From positions 93,354 through 157,353 of the forward strand of contig JAJFTO010000012.1 in NCBI GenBank assembly GCA_021372865.1: a DNA stretch of 64,000 nucleotides, in the 5' to 3' direction. Source of the DNA: Porphyromonadaceae bacterium. Lineage in GTDB: Bacteria; Bacteroidota; Bacteroidia; Bacteroidales; Dysgonomonadaceae. This document shows, one piece after another, positions 1 to 8,472 of this stretch. Under the pieces are notes generated by a model. That model worked only from the letters and a program-made list of their open reading frames with translations. It had not been told where the DNA came from and did not search any database. Made by a program: the position numbers and the translations under genes. Positions within the stretch are counted from its first letter, which is position 1, and every line of letters starts with the position of its first letter.

Positions 1-1900
1 TCCCACCCTATTTCTGAAAATATTTATTACTTATGCTGATGGTTCAACAGAAGAAATCATATCCAACAAAGACTGGAGATATTCTCCCAGTCCCATCGTT
101 TTCAACAGTATGTACGGCGGTGAAGATTACGACGCCCGCCTTGAACAACCGGGATGGAGTACGCCGGCTTTTGATGATTCCCAATGGCTCCCGGTAGTTA
201 CAGATAGTGCTCCTAAGGGACTATTAAAACCGCAAACATCCACTCCGATCAGGGAGATGGAATATTACTCAGTGAAAGAGAGTAAGAAAACAGGTGAATC
301 GTATGTGTTGGATATGGGACAAAACCTCTCCGGGTATCCAGTCTTTACAGTAAAAGGGAAACGAGGTGACAAAATTCGTCTTACTGTTGCCGAACGAATA
401 AACGACGACGGGAGTATAAACCAAACCCAGTCTGGCAGGCCCCATTATTACGAATATACGCTGAAAGGGGAAAGCGAAGAGACCTGGAAGCCCCGGTTTT
501 CTTATTACGGGTTTCGGTATATTCAGGTAGAAGGAGCCAAATTACTGGAATCAGAAGACAGCAGAAACATTCCGGTTATAGAAAACATAAAATCATGTTT
601 TGTGTATAACTCAAATGAAACGGCAGGCAGGTTTCATTCTTCCAACGAGATTTTCAATAAAGCACACAACCTAATCGTGAACGCTATTAAAAGTAATATG
701 CAAGCTGTATTCACCGATTGTCCGCACAGGGAAAAACTTGAATGGCTGGAAGAAGTGCACCTGAATGGACCCGGGTTATACTATAACTTCGACCTGGCCA
801 GATTTGCTCCTAAAATTATGCAGGACATTCGCGATGCACAATTACCAAATGGTCTCGTGCCGGATATCGCACCCGAGTATGTAATTTTTGTGAATGGGTT
901 TCGTGATTCTCCCGAATGGGGAAGTGCAAGCGTAATTTTCCCATTCATGTACTACGAATTTTACGGCGACAACTCGCTGATCGTTGAATATTATGATGTC
1001 ATGAAAAAGTATGTTGACTACCTGACTACTACTGCAAAAAATCACATCGTTTCGTACGGATTGGGTGATTGGTGCGATTATCGGGAAAATCAGCCCTATG
1101 GCGCCTCAAAGAATACTCCCATTGCATTATCCGCCACGACTCATTATTTCATGGCTATTGATTATTTGGTGAAAGCTGCTGATATGCTTAATAAAAAAGA
1201 AGATAGCCTATTCTATTCTGATCTCCGAGGGAAGGTAAAAACCGCTTTTAACGACGAGTTCTTCAATGAAAACACCAAACAGTATGGTACCGGAAGCCAG
1301 GCATCGAACGCCATGCCTTTATTTGCAGGATTGGTCAACCCCAAAGATAAACAAATGGTTCTCAACAACCTTCTGAAAGATATTGAAGAAAAAAATTACA
1401 GGCTTTCCACCGGTGACGTGGGAAACCGATACTTGTTTCAGGTACTTGCAAGAAATGGGCTGAATGAAGTGATGTACAAGATGCATAACCATGACGAAGT
1501 TCCTGGTTATGGTTTTCAACTCAAGTTTGGGGCCACGACGCTCACAGAGCTTTGGGATCCTAGAAAAGGGGCTTCGTGGAATCATTTTATGATGGGACAG
1601 ATAGAAGAATGGTTTTACAGGTCTCTGGCAGGTATTGATGTGGAAGAGAATGCGTATACCGGATTCAAGAAGTTCAAAATCGCACCGCAAATCGTTGGAG
1701 ATTTAAGGTATGTGAACGCTTCTTACAACACCTTATATGGAACCATCCACGTGGATTGGAAGGTGGATAACGGCCTATTCGAAATGGAGATCGAAGTCCC
1801 CGTCAACTGCGAAGCAAAAGTATATCTGCCACAGGAAACCGATTACACTCCTGTGAAAAGTGGAAAATACAAATTCAAAAAGAAATTTGGTAATCAATAA
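1..1900 (+). CDS. alpha-L-rhamnosidase, GH78 family (5' end outside window)
   Basis: Inverting glycoside hydrolase that removes terminal alpha-L-rhamnose from plant or bacterial glycans. The frame is open from base 2 with no start, and the residues before the first Met (ADGSTEEIISNKDWRYSPSP) align with the matching part of the next gene, so the gene begins upstream of the window. Seen: a GEDYDARLE motif, a DMGQNLSGY strand, then the (alpha/alpha)6 catalytic domain with TDCPHREKLEWLEE, and GATTLTELWDPRKG near the C-terminus holding the second catalytic Glu. The catalytic block is the DCPHREK subtype and differs from the DCPQRDER block of the neighbour, so the pair is not a simple recent duplication. 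A signal peptide cannot be assessed. 91 bp separate it from the next rhamnosidase, same strand. Confidence 0.9.
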   Translation, partial: PTLFLKIFITYADGSTEEIISNKDWRYSPSPIVFNSMYGGEDYDARLEQPGWSTPAFDDSQWLPVVTDSAPKGLLKPQTSTPIREMEYYSVKESKKTGESYVLDMGQNLSGYPVFTVKGKRGDKIRLTVAERINDDGSINQTQSGRPHYYEYTLKGESEETWKPRFSYYGFRYIQVEGAKLLESEDSRNIPVIENIKSCFVYNSNETAGRFHSSNEIFNKAHNLIVNAIKSNMQAVFTDCPHREKLEWLEEVHLNGPGLYYNFDLARFAPKIMQDIRDAQLPNGLVPDIAPEYVIFVNGFRDSPEWGSASVIFPFMYYEFYGDNSLIVEYYDVMKKYVDYLTTTAKNHIVSYGLGDWCDYRENQPYGASKNTPIALSATTHYFMAIDYLVKAADMLNKKEDSLFYSDLRGKVKTAFNDEFFNENTKQYGTGSQASNAMPLFAGLVNPKDKQMVLNNLLKDIEEKNYRLSTGDVGNRYLFQVLARNGLNEVMYKMHNHDEVPGYGFQLKFGATTLTELWDPRKGASWNHFMMGQIEEWFYRSLAGIDVEENAYTGFKKFKIAPQIVGDLRYVNASYNTLYGTIHVDWKVDNGLFEMEIEVPVNCEAKVYLPQETDYTPVKSGKYKFKKKFGNQ

Positions 1901-1991
1901 AAGCGTCTTCTCTTTAAATTGGATTTTTAAAATACTGAAGAATTCGATATAATTTTTTCACATCAATCTCGCATTAATTAAAAAAATCGGA

Positions 1992-4733
1992 ATGAAAAAC
2001 AGGACAGTTTTATTAAGTCTCTTATTGCGCATATTTATAGGATGCTTCATTTTCACTGGATGTGCCGGAAAAACGGTAAATGTTGATTCTCTAAAAGTAG
2101 AGATGCAGGAAAATCCCCAGGGAATTGCTGTTGATAAGCCCAGATTTTCTTGGCAGATAAAATCGGGCTTGACCAATGTACAACAGATATCATACCAAAT
2201 ACAGGTAGCACCGACAGAAGAAGATTTAAAACAGAGAAAAAATCTCCTTTGGGACTCAGGTATTGTACCCAGCGATAATTCGGTTTACATACCCTATGAT
2301 GGCCGAGAACTCATTTCGGGAAGAAAATACTACTGGCGTGTAAAATCAAATACCAATAAGGGAGAGAGTAGCTGGAGCAAGCCAAACCACTGGTCGATGG
2401 CACTTTTAGACAAATCATACTGGAAGGCTTCATGGATCGGAGAAAATAAACTTTCTAACCCGGGAGAGACGGCCGAAGCTAATACTAGACTTGCCGCACG
2501 TTATCTGCGTAAACCATTTACAACGGCAAAAAAAATAAATCGTGCGACGCTCTACATCTCTGGTCTGGGATGTTATGAAGCCTATCTGAACAGCAAACCA
2601 GTGAGTGACGATGTACTCTCCCCCACCGTTTCGTGGTATCCTGAAAGGGTTTACTACAATGTATACGATGTTACATCGCTGACAAAAAAAGGTGAAAACT
2701 TGTTGGCCGTGAAGTTGGGCAACGGCCGCTTCTTTGGTATGCGCCAGTCACCTACGCAAGTGTTTGGACTTCCCCGCCTGATCGCACAACTTGAAGTTGA
2801 ATATGGCGACGGAACCTCCGATCTCATTGTGAGCGATGTATCCTGGAAGGTGACTTCCAAAGGTCCCATCATTGCCAACAACGAGTTCGACGGGGAGGAG
2901 TATGATGCCCGACTGGAATCTAAAGACTGGAACAGGGCAGAATATGATGATTCTGACTGGGAAAATGCTGACTTGATGGAAGATCCGGGTGGTACACTTA
3001 CTGCCCAGCCCAATCCCAATATCAGGGTTATGGAAGAGATCAGGCCCGTTGGGATCACAAAACTTGCCGATGGCAGGTATATCCTCGATATGGGACAGAA
3101 CATTGTGGGTTGGTTACAGATGGCCAACCTGAAAGGGAAAAAAAATCAGCCCGTCACCTTTCGATTTGCCGAACTGTTGAATCCAGACAGCACCCTCTAT
3201 CTCGCCAACATACGCAGCGCCAGGGTGACCGAGCGCTATATTCCATCTGTAGATGGCATATTCAGTTGGGAGCCGTCATTTGTTTATCATGGCTTCCGCT
3301 TCGTAGAAATCACCGGACTGGTAGAAAAACCGACATTGCAAAATTTTACCGGCAGGGTGATTTACGACAAAATGGTGACGACCGGAAGTTTTGAGACAAA
3401 CAATGAAATTATTAACCGGATATTTAAAAATGCCTATTGGGGTATCCGGAGTAACTACAGGGGAATGCCCACCGATTGTCCACAGCGTGACGAGCGGCAG
3501 GGATGGCTTGGCGACCGTGCAACAGGTTGTTTCGGAGAAGCATTTGTCTTCGACAACGCATCGCTCTACAGCAAATGGTTACAGGATATCGAAGATTCAC
3601 AAAGCCCCGAAGGAAGTATCTCGGTGGTATCACCCCGCTACTGGACAATCTACAACGATGACGTGACCTGGCCGGCAGCCTGGTTCTACGGAGCAAAGAT
3701 GTTGTGGCATCAGTATGGCGACACAGCACCCATATTCCGGCACTACGCATCCATGAAGCATTACCTGGAGCGGATACAACAGGTGTCGATGCAGGATTAT
3801 ATCATCAAGAAAGACACTTATGGCGACTGGTGCATGCCCCCCGAATCACAAGAACTCATTCATTCAAAAGATCCGTCGCGAAAGACCGCAGGGCCGGTAC
3901 TGAGCACCACCATGTACTTTAGCCTGCTGAACCTGATGATAGAATTTGCCGAACTCACCGGAAACCGGGATGACATACCGGGATTCCGGGAGCTCGCCGG
4001 AAAAATCAGGGATGCCTACAATCACACCTATTTCAAGGCAGATTCCGCCCGATACGACAACAATACCGTCACCGCTAACATCCTCTCACTGCAGCTGGGA
4101 CTGGTGCCGGAAGGATACGAAGCAGCTCTCTTCGAGAACATCGTACAGAAAACAGAGTTAGATTTCGCCGGCCATGTCAGCACAGGCGTGCTGGGTATCC
4201 AGCAACTGATGCGGGGCCTCACCCAACATGGCAAAGTGGACCTTGCTTACAAAATTGCCACCAATACCACCTACCCCAGCTGGGGCTACATGATTGAAAA
4301 AGGCGCAACCACAATTTGGGAGCTGTGGAACGGTGACACTGCCAATCCGGCAATGAACTCAGGCAATCATGTGATGCTGCTGGGTGATCTTTTAATCTGG
4401 TATTACGAAGATCTGGCCGGCATTAAAAACTATCCGGGAACTGTGGCTTACAAGAAACTGTTGATGGAACCCCGTTTCCCCGAAGGATTATCGCATGTAA
4501 AAGCATCCTATGATTCCGTGTATGGAGAGATAAAAAGTGAATGGTCGAAAACAAACGATACTTTTGGGTGGGAGATATCCATTCCCGCCAACACATCGGC
4601 CATTGTCCGACTGCCCCGGGAAATGCATATCGCCACACCGGAAGGCGAAGGTGTGAGAAGCGTCATCCAAACCGATACCGCCATTGAGATTGAATTGGGT
4701 TCGGGAACGTACCGCTTAACGGGAAACTCCTGA
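1992..4733 (+). CDS. alpha-L-rhamnosidase, GH78 family, lipoprotein
   Basis: A 913-residue GH78 enzyme, full length for the family. The N-terminus is basic plus hydrophobic and ends in a lipobox (FTGC, about residues 22-25), so it is probably a membrane-anchored lipoprotein. Domain order: a fibronectin-like N-terminal module (VDKPRFSWQI), Bac_rhamnosid N-terminal beta domains (EYDARLE, DMGQNIVGW), the (alpha/alpha)6 catalytic domain and a C-terminal beta sandwich. Catalytic candidates are D495, E501 and D508 in TDCPQRDERQGWLGD, and E777 in GATTIWELWNG; these match the Asp/Glu/Asp plus Glu set known for GH78. It lies in tandem with another GH78 gene, which suggests a rhamnose-containing polysaccharide as substrate. 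The natural glycan cannot be told from sequence. Confidence 0.93.
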   Translation: MKNRTVLLSLLLRIFIGCFIFTGCAGKTVNVDSLKVEMQENPQGIAVDKPRFSWQIKSGLTNVQQISYQIQVAPTEEDLKQRKNLLWDSGIVPSDNSVYIPYDGRELISGRKYYWRVKSNTNKGESSWSKPNHWSMALLDKSYWKASWIGENKLSNPGETAEANTRLAARYLRKPFTTAKKINRATLYISGLGCYEAYLNSKPVSDDVLSPTVSWYPERVYYNVYDVTSLTKKGENLLAVKLGNGRFFGMRQSPTQVFGLPRLIAQLEVEYGDGTSDLIVSDVSWKVTSKGPIIANNEFDGEEYDARLESKDWNRAEYDDSDWENADLMEDPGGTLTAQPNPNIRVMEEIRPVGITKLADGRYILDMGQNIVGWLQMANLKGKKNQPVTFRFAELLNPDSTLYLANIRSARVTERYIPSVDGIFSWEPSFVYHGFRFVEITGLVEKPTLQNFTGRVIYDKMVTTGSFETNNEIINRIFKNAYWGIRSNYRGMPTDCPQRDERQGWLGDRATGCFGEAFVFDNASLYSKWLQDIEDSQSPEGSISVVSPRYWTIYNDDVTWPAAWFYGAKMLWHQYGDTAPIFRHYASMKHYLERIQQVSMQDYIIKKDTYGDWCMPPESQELIHSKDPSRKTAGPVLSTTMYFSLLNLMIEFAELTGNRDDIPGFRELAGKIRDAYNHTYFKADSARYDNNTVTANILSLQLGLVPEGYEAALFENIVQKTELDFAGHVSTGVLGIQQLMRGLTQHGKVDLAYKIATNTTYPSWGYMIEKGATTIWELWNGDTANPAMNSGNHVMLLGDLLIWYYEDLAGIKNYPGTVAYKKLLMEPRFPEGLSHVKASYDSVYGEIKSEWSKTNDTFGWEISIPANTSAIVRLPREMHIATPEGEGVRSVIQTDTAIEIELGSGTYRLTGNS

Positions 4734-5177
4734 TTTAAATATTCGTGTGCGACATAATCCTGAGAGGCATCCTTTACCAGTTTGACGTGCTTGTAGAGGA
4801 TGTCTTTTGTTTCGCGCAGCGCAGGCTGAATCCGGGAAGTACGTCGATACCCCTCATTCCCTATCACTATCACGTCGCTCACTTTAACCGTGAAATAAAT
4901 ATTTTTTTCGAGAGCTTTATTTATAATCGGTATAAATTAAAGGAATAAACCATTCTTTTTATATACTTTATATTAAATAGATTGTTTCCTAATTTTTATT
5001 TGGCAATTTTTGTGACAATCGATTTACAATGCGCGCAAATGAATAATCGAGGGGTAATTTTATTCGGAATCTGTTTCGCATTTTAACAGCGAATGCGAAG
5101 AATTGGCTTGCACCAATAATAAATTGTTGGGAGCACTTAAATTTAAGTTATCATTTTATAGAATCCTAATTATTAGC
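4734..5177. other. Intergenic gap with coding-like minus-strand remnant
   Basis: About 440 bp without a convincing gene. Bases 4745-4882 are richer in GC than the very AT-rich remainder. Read on the minus strand they give an open, protein-like stretch (VIVIGNEGYRRTSRIQPALR and onward), preceded in frame by about 18 further codons back to a stop near 4937. It runs without a stop into the antisense of the rhamnosidase 3' end, so it lacks its own end. I read it as a possible fossil of a gene whose 3' part was lost; I do not recognise the family. 5075-5099 holds an inverted repeat listed separately. Confidence 0.3.
5075..5099. repeat. Inverted repeat upstream of fimbrillin gene
   Basis: Arms TTCGCATT (5075-5082) and AATGCGAA (5092-5099) with a 9-nt loop, in an otherwise AT-rich leader about 80 bp before the fimbrillin start. 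No T-run follows on either side, so it is not an obvious terminator. It could be a leader hairpin or an operator half-site pair. Confidence 0.35.
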
Positions 5178-6452
5178 ATGATGAACCATTTTTTATTCAT
5201 TTTGCCGCTAATGGTCATGGTCCTGTTGGCGTGCGAAGGAGAGGTTATTGATCCCGTAAAGGCAAGCAAAAGTATCAAACTGACCGCAGAAATTGAGGGA
5301 GTCAGAACCCGTGCTTCCGGCTCTACGTGGGAAAAAAATGATGGTATTGGCGTATACATGAAAAAAGCAGGAGAGCCTTTGAACGCTGCCCTACTCGAGA
5401 AAAACATCCATTACTTTTATAACGATTCGGGATACTTTAAATCGAAAAACGTAGAACAGACAATTTACTTTCCCTTTAATGGATCCAATGTCGATTTTAT
5501 CGGGTATTATCCCTACAGGGCAGACATTTCCGGTTTTACAGTTCCAGTGGATCTGTCAATGCAGTCGAATCAGGCTACCATAGATCTGATGTATTCAAAT
5601 AATATGACAACCCGGAACATGACCAATCCCAATGTGAACATGACATTCTCACATAGGCTTTCGAAGATGACACTCCAGATTACACACTATAGGAATATCA
5701 GTCTGGGCAATCTCTCCGTATTTATCACCCGTGTGTCTACTGAAGCTTCTTTTAATCTGGAGAACGGAAATCTGACTATTTTACCCGGAACAAAAGATAT
5801 TGCAATGAGAGTAAATGTTGATGGCACGGCTGCAGAAGCCATACTCTTACCCGGAACAGACTTGTCGGGCAGTGAATTGTGGTTCGTAATTGGCAACAAT
5901 GAACAGATATACCGTTCACCGTTAATTGGCATCCTGCCTGCTGATACATTGGGACTCTCTGTACTTCATTCTTTGGACATCACACTATTCACTGATGAAA
6001 AAGCAGCTGTTCTTGAAACCAGCAACATCACCCCATGGATCACACCACCCTCTGTATCTGTGATTGCAGATAGGACTGAGTCATTGCCTCCGCCGGTTAA
6101 AGGTACGAAAAGCGATCCCTATACAGTATTTCAGGCCATAGAAGCGCAGGGAAAGACGGATGTGTGGGTGAAAGGCTACATTGTGGGAGCCTTTGACGGG
6201 ACCATCAATAAGTTTGTGACAGATACTACCGGGCAGGTCAAAACCAATATAGCATTGGCGGACAACTTGTCCGAAATGGATATCAGCAAAATGCTCCCGG
6301 TGAATTTCACCACCGCTTCGATAAAAAGCGGGTTAAACATTGTAGACAATCCGCTAAATATCAACAGATTTGTTTTAGTTAAAGGAAATTTGGCCGCGTA
6401 TTATTCGGTACCTGCATTAAGAGAGGTCTCCGAATATCAGTTCATAGATTGA
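5178..6452 (+). CDS. Fimbrillin-family (Mfa/FimA-like) lipoprotein with C-terminal DUF6359 domain
   Basis: Predicted surface lipoprotein of 424 residues. The start is placed at MMNHFLFIL, because a TTG 75 bp upstream would put charged residues before the signal peptide; the lipobox is VLLAC. The N-terminal two thirds show fimbrillin hallmarks: VRTRASGSTWEKNDGIGVYM, then YFPFNGSNVDFIGYYPY, then MTFSHRLSKMTLQI, typical of the fimbrillin-A/Mfa-like clan of type V pilins and their minor subunits. From about residue 308 (SDPYTVFQAIEAQG, VWVKGYIVGAF, NRFVLVKGNL) comes a DUF6359-like OB-fold domain, often appended to Bacteroidetes surface lipoproteins. It stands alone with no fimbrial usher-like partners nearby, so it is better called a surface adhesin or orphan pilin than an assembled fimbria. 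A role in adhesion is inference. Confidence 0.75.
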   Translation: MMNHFLFILPLMVMVLLACEGEVIDPVKASKSIKLTAEIEGVRTRASGSTWEKNDGIGVYMKKAGEPLNAALLEKNIHYFYNDSGYFKSKNVEQTIYFPFNGSNVDFIGYYPYRADISGFTVPVDLSMQSNQATIDLMYSNNMTTRNMTNPNVNMTFSHRLSKMTLQITHYRNISLGNLSVFITRVSTEASFNLENGNLTILPGTKDIAMRVNVDGTAAEAILLPGTDLSGSELWFVIGNNEQIYRSPLIGILPADTLGLSVLHSLDITLFTDEKAAVLETSNITPWITPPSVSVIADRTESLPPPVKGTKSDPYTVFQAIEAQGKTDVWVKGYIVGAFDGTINKFVTDTTGQVKTNIALADNLSEMDISKMLPVNFTTASIKSGLNIVDNPLNINRFVLVKGNLAAYYSVPALREVSEYQFID

Positions 6453-6476
6453 AAAACAAAAATGTTGAACGGTCTG

Positions 6477-7178
6477 CTATTTAAAAGCTTTCCACATCAA
6501 CAAGGCACGCGCGATGGCTTTCTCTACGATGGGGCCCATGATGGCGTAACCGGCAACATTGGGATGCACTCCGTCCCCGGAGAGTTCTTTGGGGAGACCA
6601 TTGCGATCATCAGCCATTGCGGTAAAGAAGTCGCAATAAACCGCTTCGTGTGTATCGGCATATTGCTTTAACCGTTTGTTCAGTTCCACAATCTTGGGCG
6701 CAGGCTCCAGTCCGGGGCGCCAAGGATAGTCGTATGCCGGAAGAACAGAACAGAGTACAACCTGTATACCGTGCGCCTGTGCCAATTCGGCCATAGAGTG
6801 AATATTATCCTCGATCATCTCCAGTGTGGAGGGACCGGTATTACCAGCGATATCATTCGTACCTGCAAGAATTACTACTACCTTCGGATAGAGTTGAATA
6901 ACATCTTGTCTGAACCGAAGCAACATTTGCGGAGTAGTCTGTCCACCTATACCGCGGTTAATATAATTTCGTCCAGCAAAAAAATCAGGTACACGGTCTA
7001 TCCATCCCTGAGTAATGGAATTCCCCATGAATACAACCCTGTCGTCACACGTTTTGGCAGGACCCAACTTTTCATTATCGTCCCTGAAACGATTCAGATT
7101 TGCCCAATCCTGAGCTTCCGAGAGAGTGATCCAGCACATACAAATTGCAGTTAACAGAAATAGTTTTTTCACATTCAT
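6477..7178 (-). CDS. Secreted SGNH/GDSL-family esterase
   Basis: 233 residues with a Sec signal peptide (MNVKKLFLLTAICMCWITLS). The SGNH blocks are all present: block I FMGNSITQ with catalytic Ser54, block II RGIGGQT, block III AGTNDI with Asn108, and block V GDGVHPN with Asp202 and His205. This pattern fits carbohydrate or acetyl esterases of the platelet-activating-factor acetylhydrolase-like GDSL group common in Bacteroidetes glycan-utilisation loci. Removing acetyl groups from a polysaccharide is a plausible job beside rhamnosidases, but the substrate is not shown. It converges with the fimbrillin gene, with 24 bp between the stops. Confidence 0.85.
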   Translation of the reverse strand: MNVKKLFLLTAICMCWITLSEAQDWANLNRFRDDNEKLGPAKTCDDRVVFMGNSITQGWIDRVPDFFAGRNYINRGIGGQTTPQMLLRFRQDVIQLYPKVVVILAGTNDIAGNTGPSTLEMIEDNIHSMAELAQAHGIQVVLCSVLPAYDYPWRPGLEPAPKIVELNKRLKQYADTHEAVYCDFFTAMADDRNGLPKELSGDGVHPNVAGYAIMGPIVEKAIARALLMWKAFK

Positions 7179-7206
7179 TGTTTTTTATACAATTATATTG
7201 AATCAT

Positions 7207-7214
7207 CAAAATTA
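7207..7214 (-). promoter_or_regulatory. Candidate -7 element for GDSL esterase
   Basis: Minus strand reads TAATTTTG, a match to the Bacteroidetes -7 consensus TAnnTTTG, 28 bp before the esterase start. A convincing TTTG at -33 is not seen. Confidence 0.35.
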
Positions 7215-7308
7215 GTTATAAAAATCTGTTTCAGAGCCGCCGTTCATCGTTTTTTTCGCACGGTTGGTCGATAAGTAATCCTAAAAAACAAAAAAAGTCT
7301 CTTGACAC

Positions 7309-7340
7309 TCTGTCCAGTCAGGTTTAAATGGGTAATTTTG
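7309..7340 (+). promoter_or_regulatory. Candidate promoter of the RND efflux operon
   Basis: TCTG (7309-7312), a 20-bp spacer, and TAATTTTG (7333-7340) fit the Bacteroidetes TTTG-N19-21-TAnnTTTG promoter with one mismatch. Transcription from here would begin about 7347, which favours the ATG at 7361 over the one at 7328 as the adaptor start. Confidence 0.45.
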
Positions 7341-7360
7341 GACAAAATTCTTTCATCGAC

Positions 7361-8467
7361 ATGAATAAAAAAAGCAAAATCATAGTTTTTGGTTCTATTG
7401 CTGTTTTGATACTGGGTATGGCTTTTTTCCCGACAATCAAACAGCGATTGACCTCAGGTAACCGTGGAGATACCGCCGGTCAGCGTACCGCAACCGGTGG
7501 AGCCGGGCGAACAGAGCTGGCTGTCAATGTCACCGTGCTGCAACCTCAGACACTAAATAACCTCTTTCGCATTACCGGTGTACTGCTGCCCGATGAGGAG
7601 GTAGACCTGACATTTGAGTCGTCGGGAAAGATTACCCATATTTATTTCAGCGAAGGAACGTTTGTACAGGAAGGGGCCTTATTGGCAAAGGTAAATGATG
7701 CTCCTCTGCAGGCTGAACTCAAAAAACTGGAAGCACAGTTGCCGCTTGCCCAGGACCGTCTGTTCCGGCAACAGACTCTGCTGGAAAAAGATGCCATCAG
7801 CCAGGAAACCTATCAGTCGGTGTTCACCCAATTGGAGACGCTGAAAGCCGAAATTGAGCTGGTAAAGGCGCGCATCCGTCAAACGGAGTTACGGGCTCCT
7901 TTCAGTGGCATGATCGGTCTGCGTCAGGTGAGTGAAGGCGCCTATGCCTCACCCTCCGTAGTGGTGGCCAACTTAACAAAGATATCACCTCTCAAAATCG
8001 AGTTCGCCCTCACCCAAAATTTTGTGAATATAATCAAACCGGGTACTGAGATTACCTTCACGGTGGAGAATGATCTGAAAGCATACAATGCGTCGGTCTA
8101 TGCCGTGGAGTCACGACTTGATGTAAAAACGCTCAGTCTGTTTGCCCGGGCACGTTACGCGAATGCCGACGGCAGGATAAAACCGGGCCAGTCGGCCAGT
8201 ATCCGTATCAAGCTGGACCAGATTGATAATGCCATTGTGATTCCGAGCATCTCCACAGTAAAGGAGATGGGCCGTGACATCACCTATGTCTATGAAAACG
8301 GGAAAGCAAAAGAGGTGGAGATTGTCACAGGCATGCGCACCTCCTCCTCGGTAGAGGTTGTAAAAGGTCTCTCTGTAGGTGACACATTGCTGACCACCGG
8401 CGTAATGCAGCTTCGTAGCGGCATGCCGGTAAGAATTGACCAAATCGTTCCTAACCGTGCAGATTAA
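7361..8467 (+). CDS. RND efflux pump periplasmic adaptor (membrane fusion protein)
   Basis: Links the inner-membrane RND pump to the outer-membrane channel in a tripartite exporter. 368 residues from the chosen ATG (MNKKSKIIVF), which begins a positively charged, single-spanning N-terminus; an in-frame ATG at 7328 would add 11 residues ahead of it and would lie upstream of the likely transcript start. Seen: a lipoyl/barrel-sandwich half (VDLTFESSGKITHIYF), a helical hairpin (LEAQLPLAQDRLFRQQTLLE), the second lipoyl half (RAPFSGMIGLRQVSEGAYA), then beta-barrel and membrane-proximal domains (LKPGQSASIRI-like segment; VIPSISTVKEMG). First gene of a three-gene operon, 5 bp before the pump gene. 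Confidence 0.92.
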   Translation: MNKKSKIIVFGSIAVLILGMAFFPTIKQRLTSGNRGDTAGQRTATGGAGRTELAVNVTVLQPQTLNNLFRITGVLLPDEEVDLTFESSGKITHIYFSEGTFVQEGALLAKVNDAPLQAELKKLEAQLPLAQDRLFRQQTLLEKDAISQETYQSVFTQLETLKAEIELVKARIRQTELRAPFSGMIGLRQVSEGAYASPSVVVANLTKISPLKIEFALTQNFVNIIKPGTEITFTVENDLKAYNASVYAVESRLDVKTLSLFARARYANADGRIKPGQSASIRIKLDQIDNAIVIPSISTVKEMGRDITYVYENGKAKEVEIVTGMRTSSSVEVVKGLSVGDTLLTTGVMQLRSGMPVRIDQIVPNRAD

Positions 8468-8472
8468 ATTGT

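Noticed and set aside
4745..4948. 67-codon plus-strand frame after the rhamnosidase
   Set aside because: No signal or family features; the minus strand of the same block looks more coding-like.
7301..7306. TTGACA-like sequence as a sigma-70 -35 box
   Set aside because: No TATAAT at the right spacing, and the Bacteroidetes-type boxes at 7309 and 7333 fit better.
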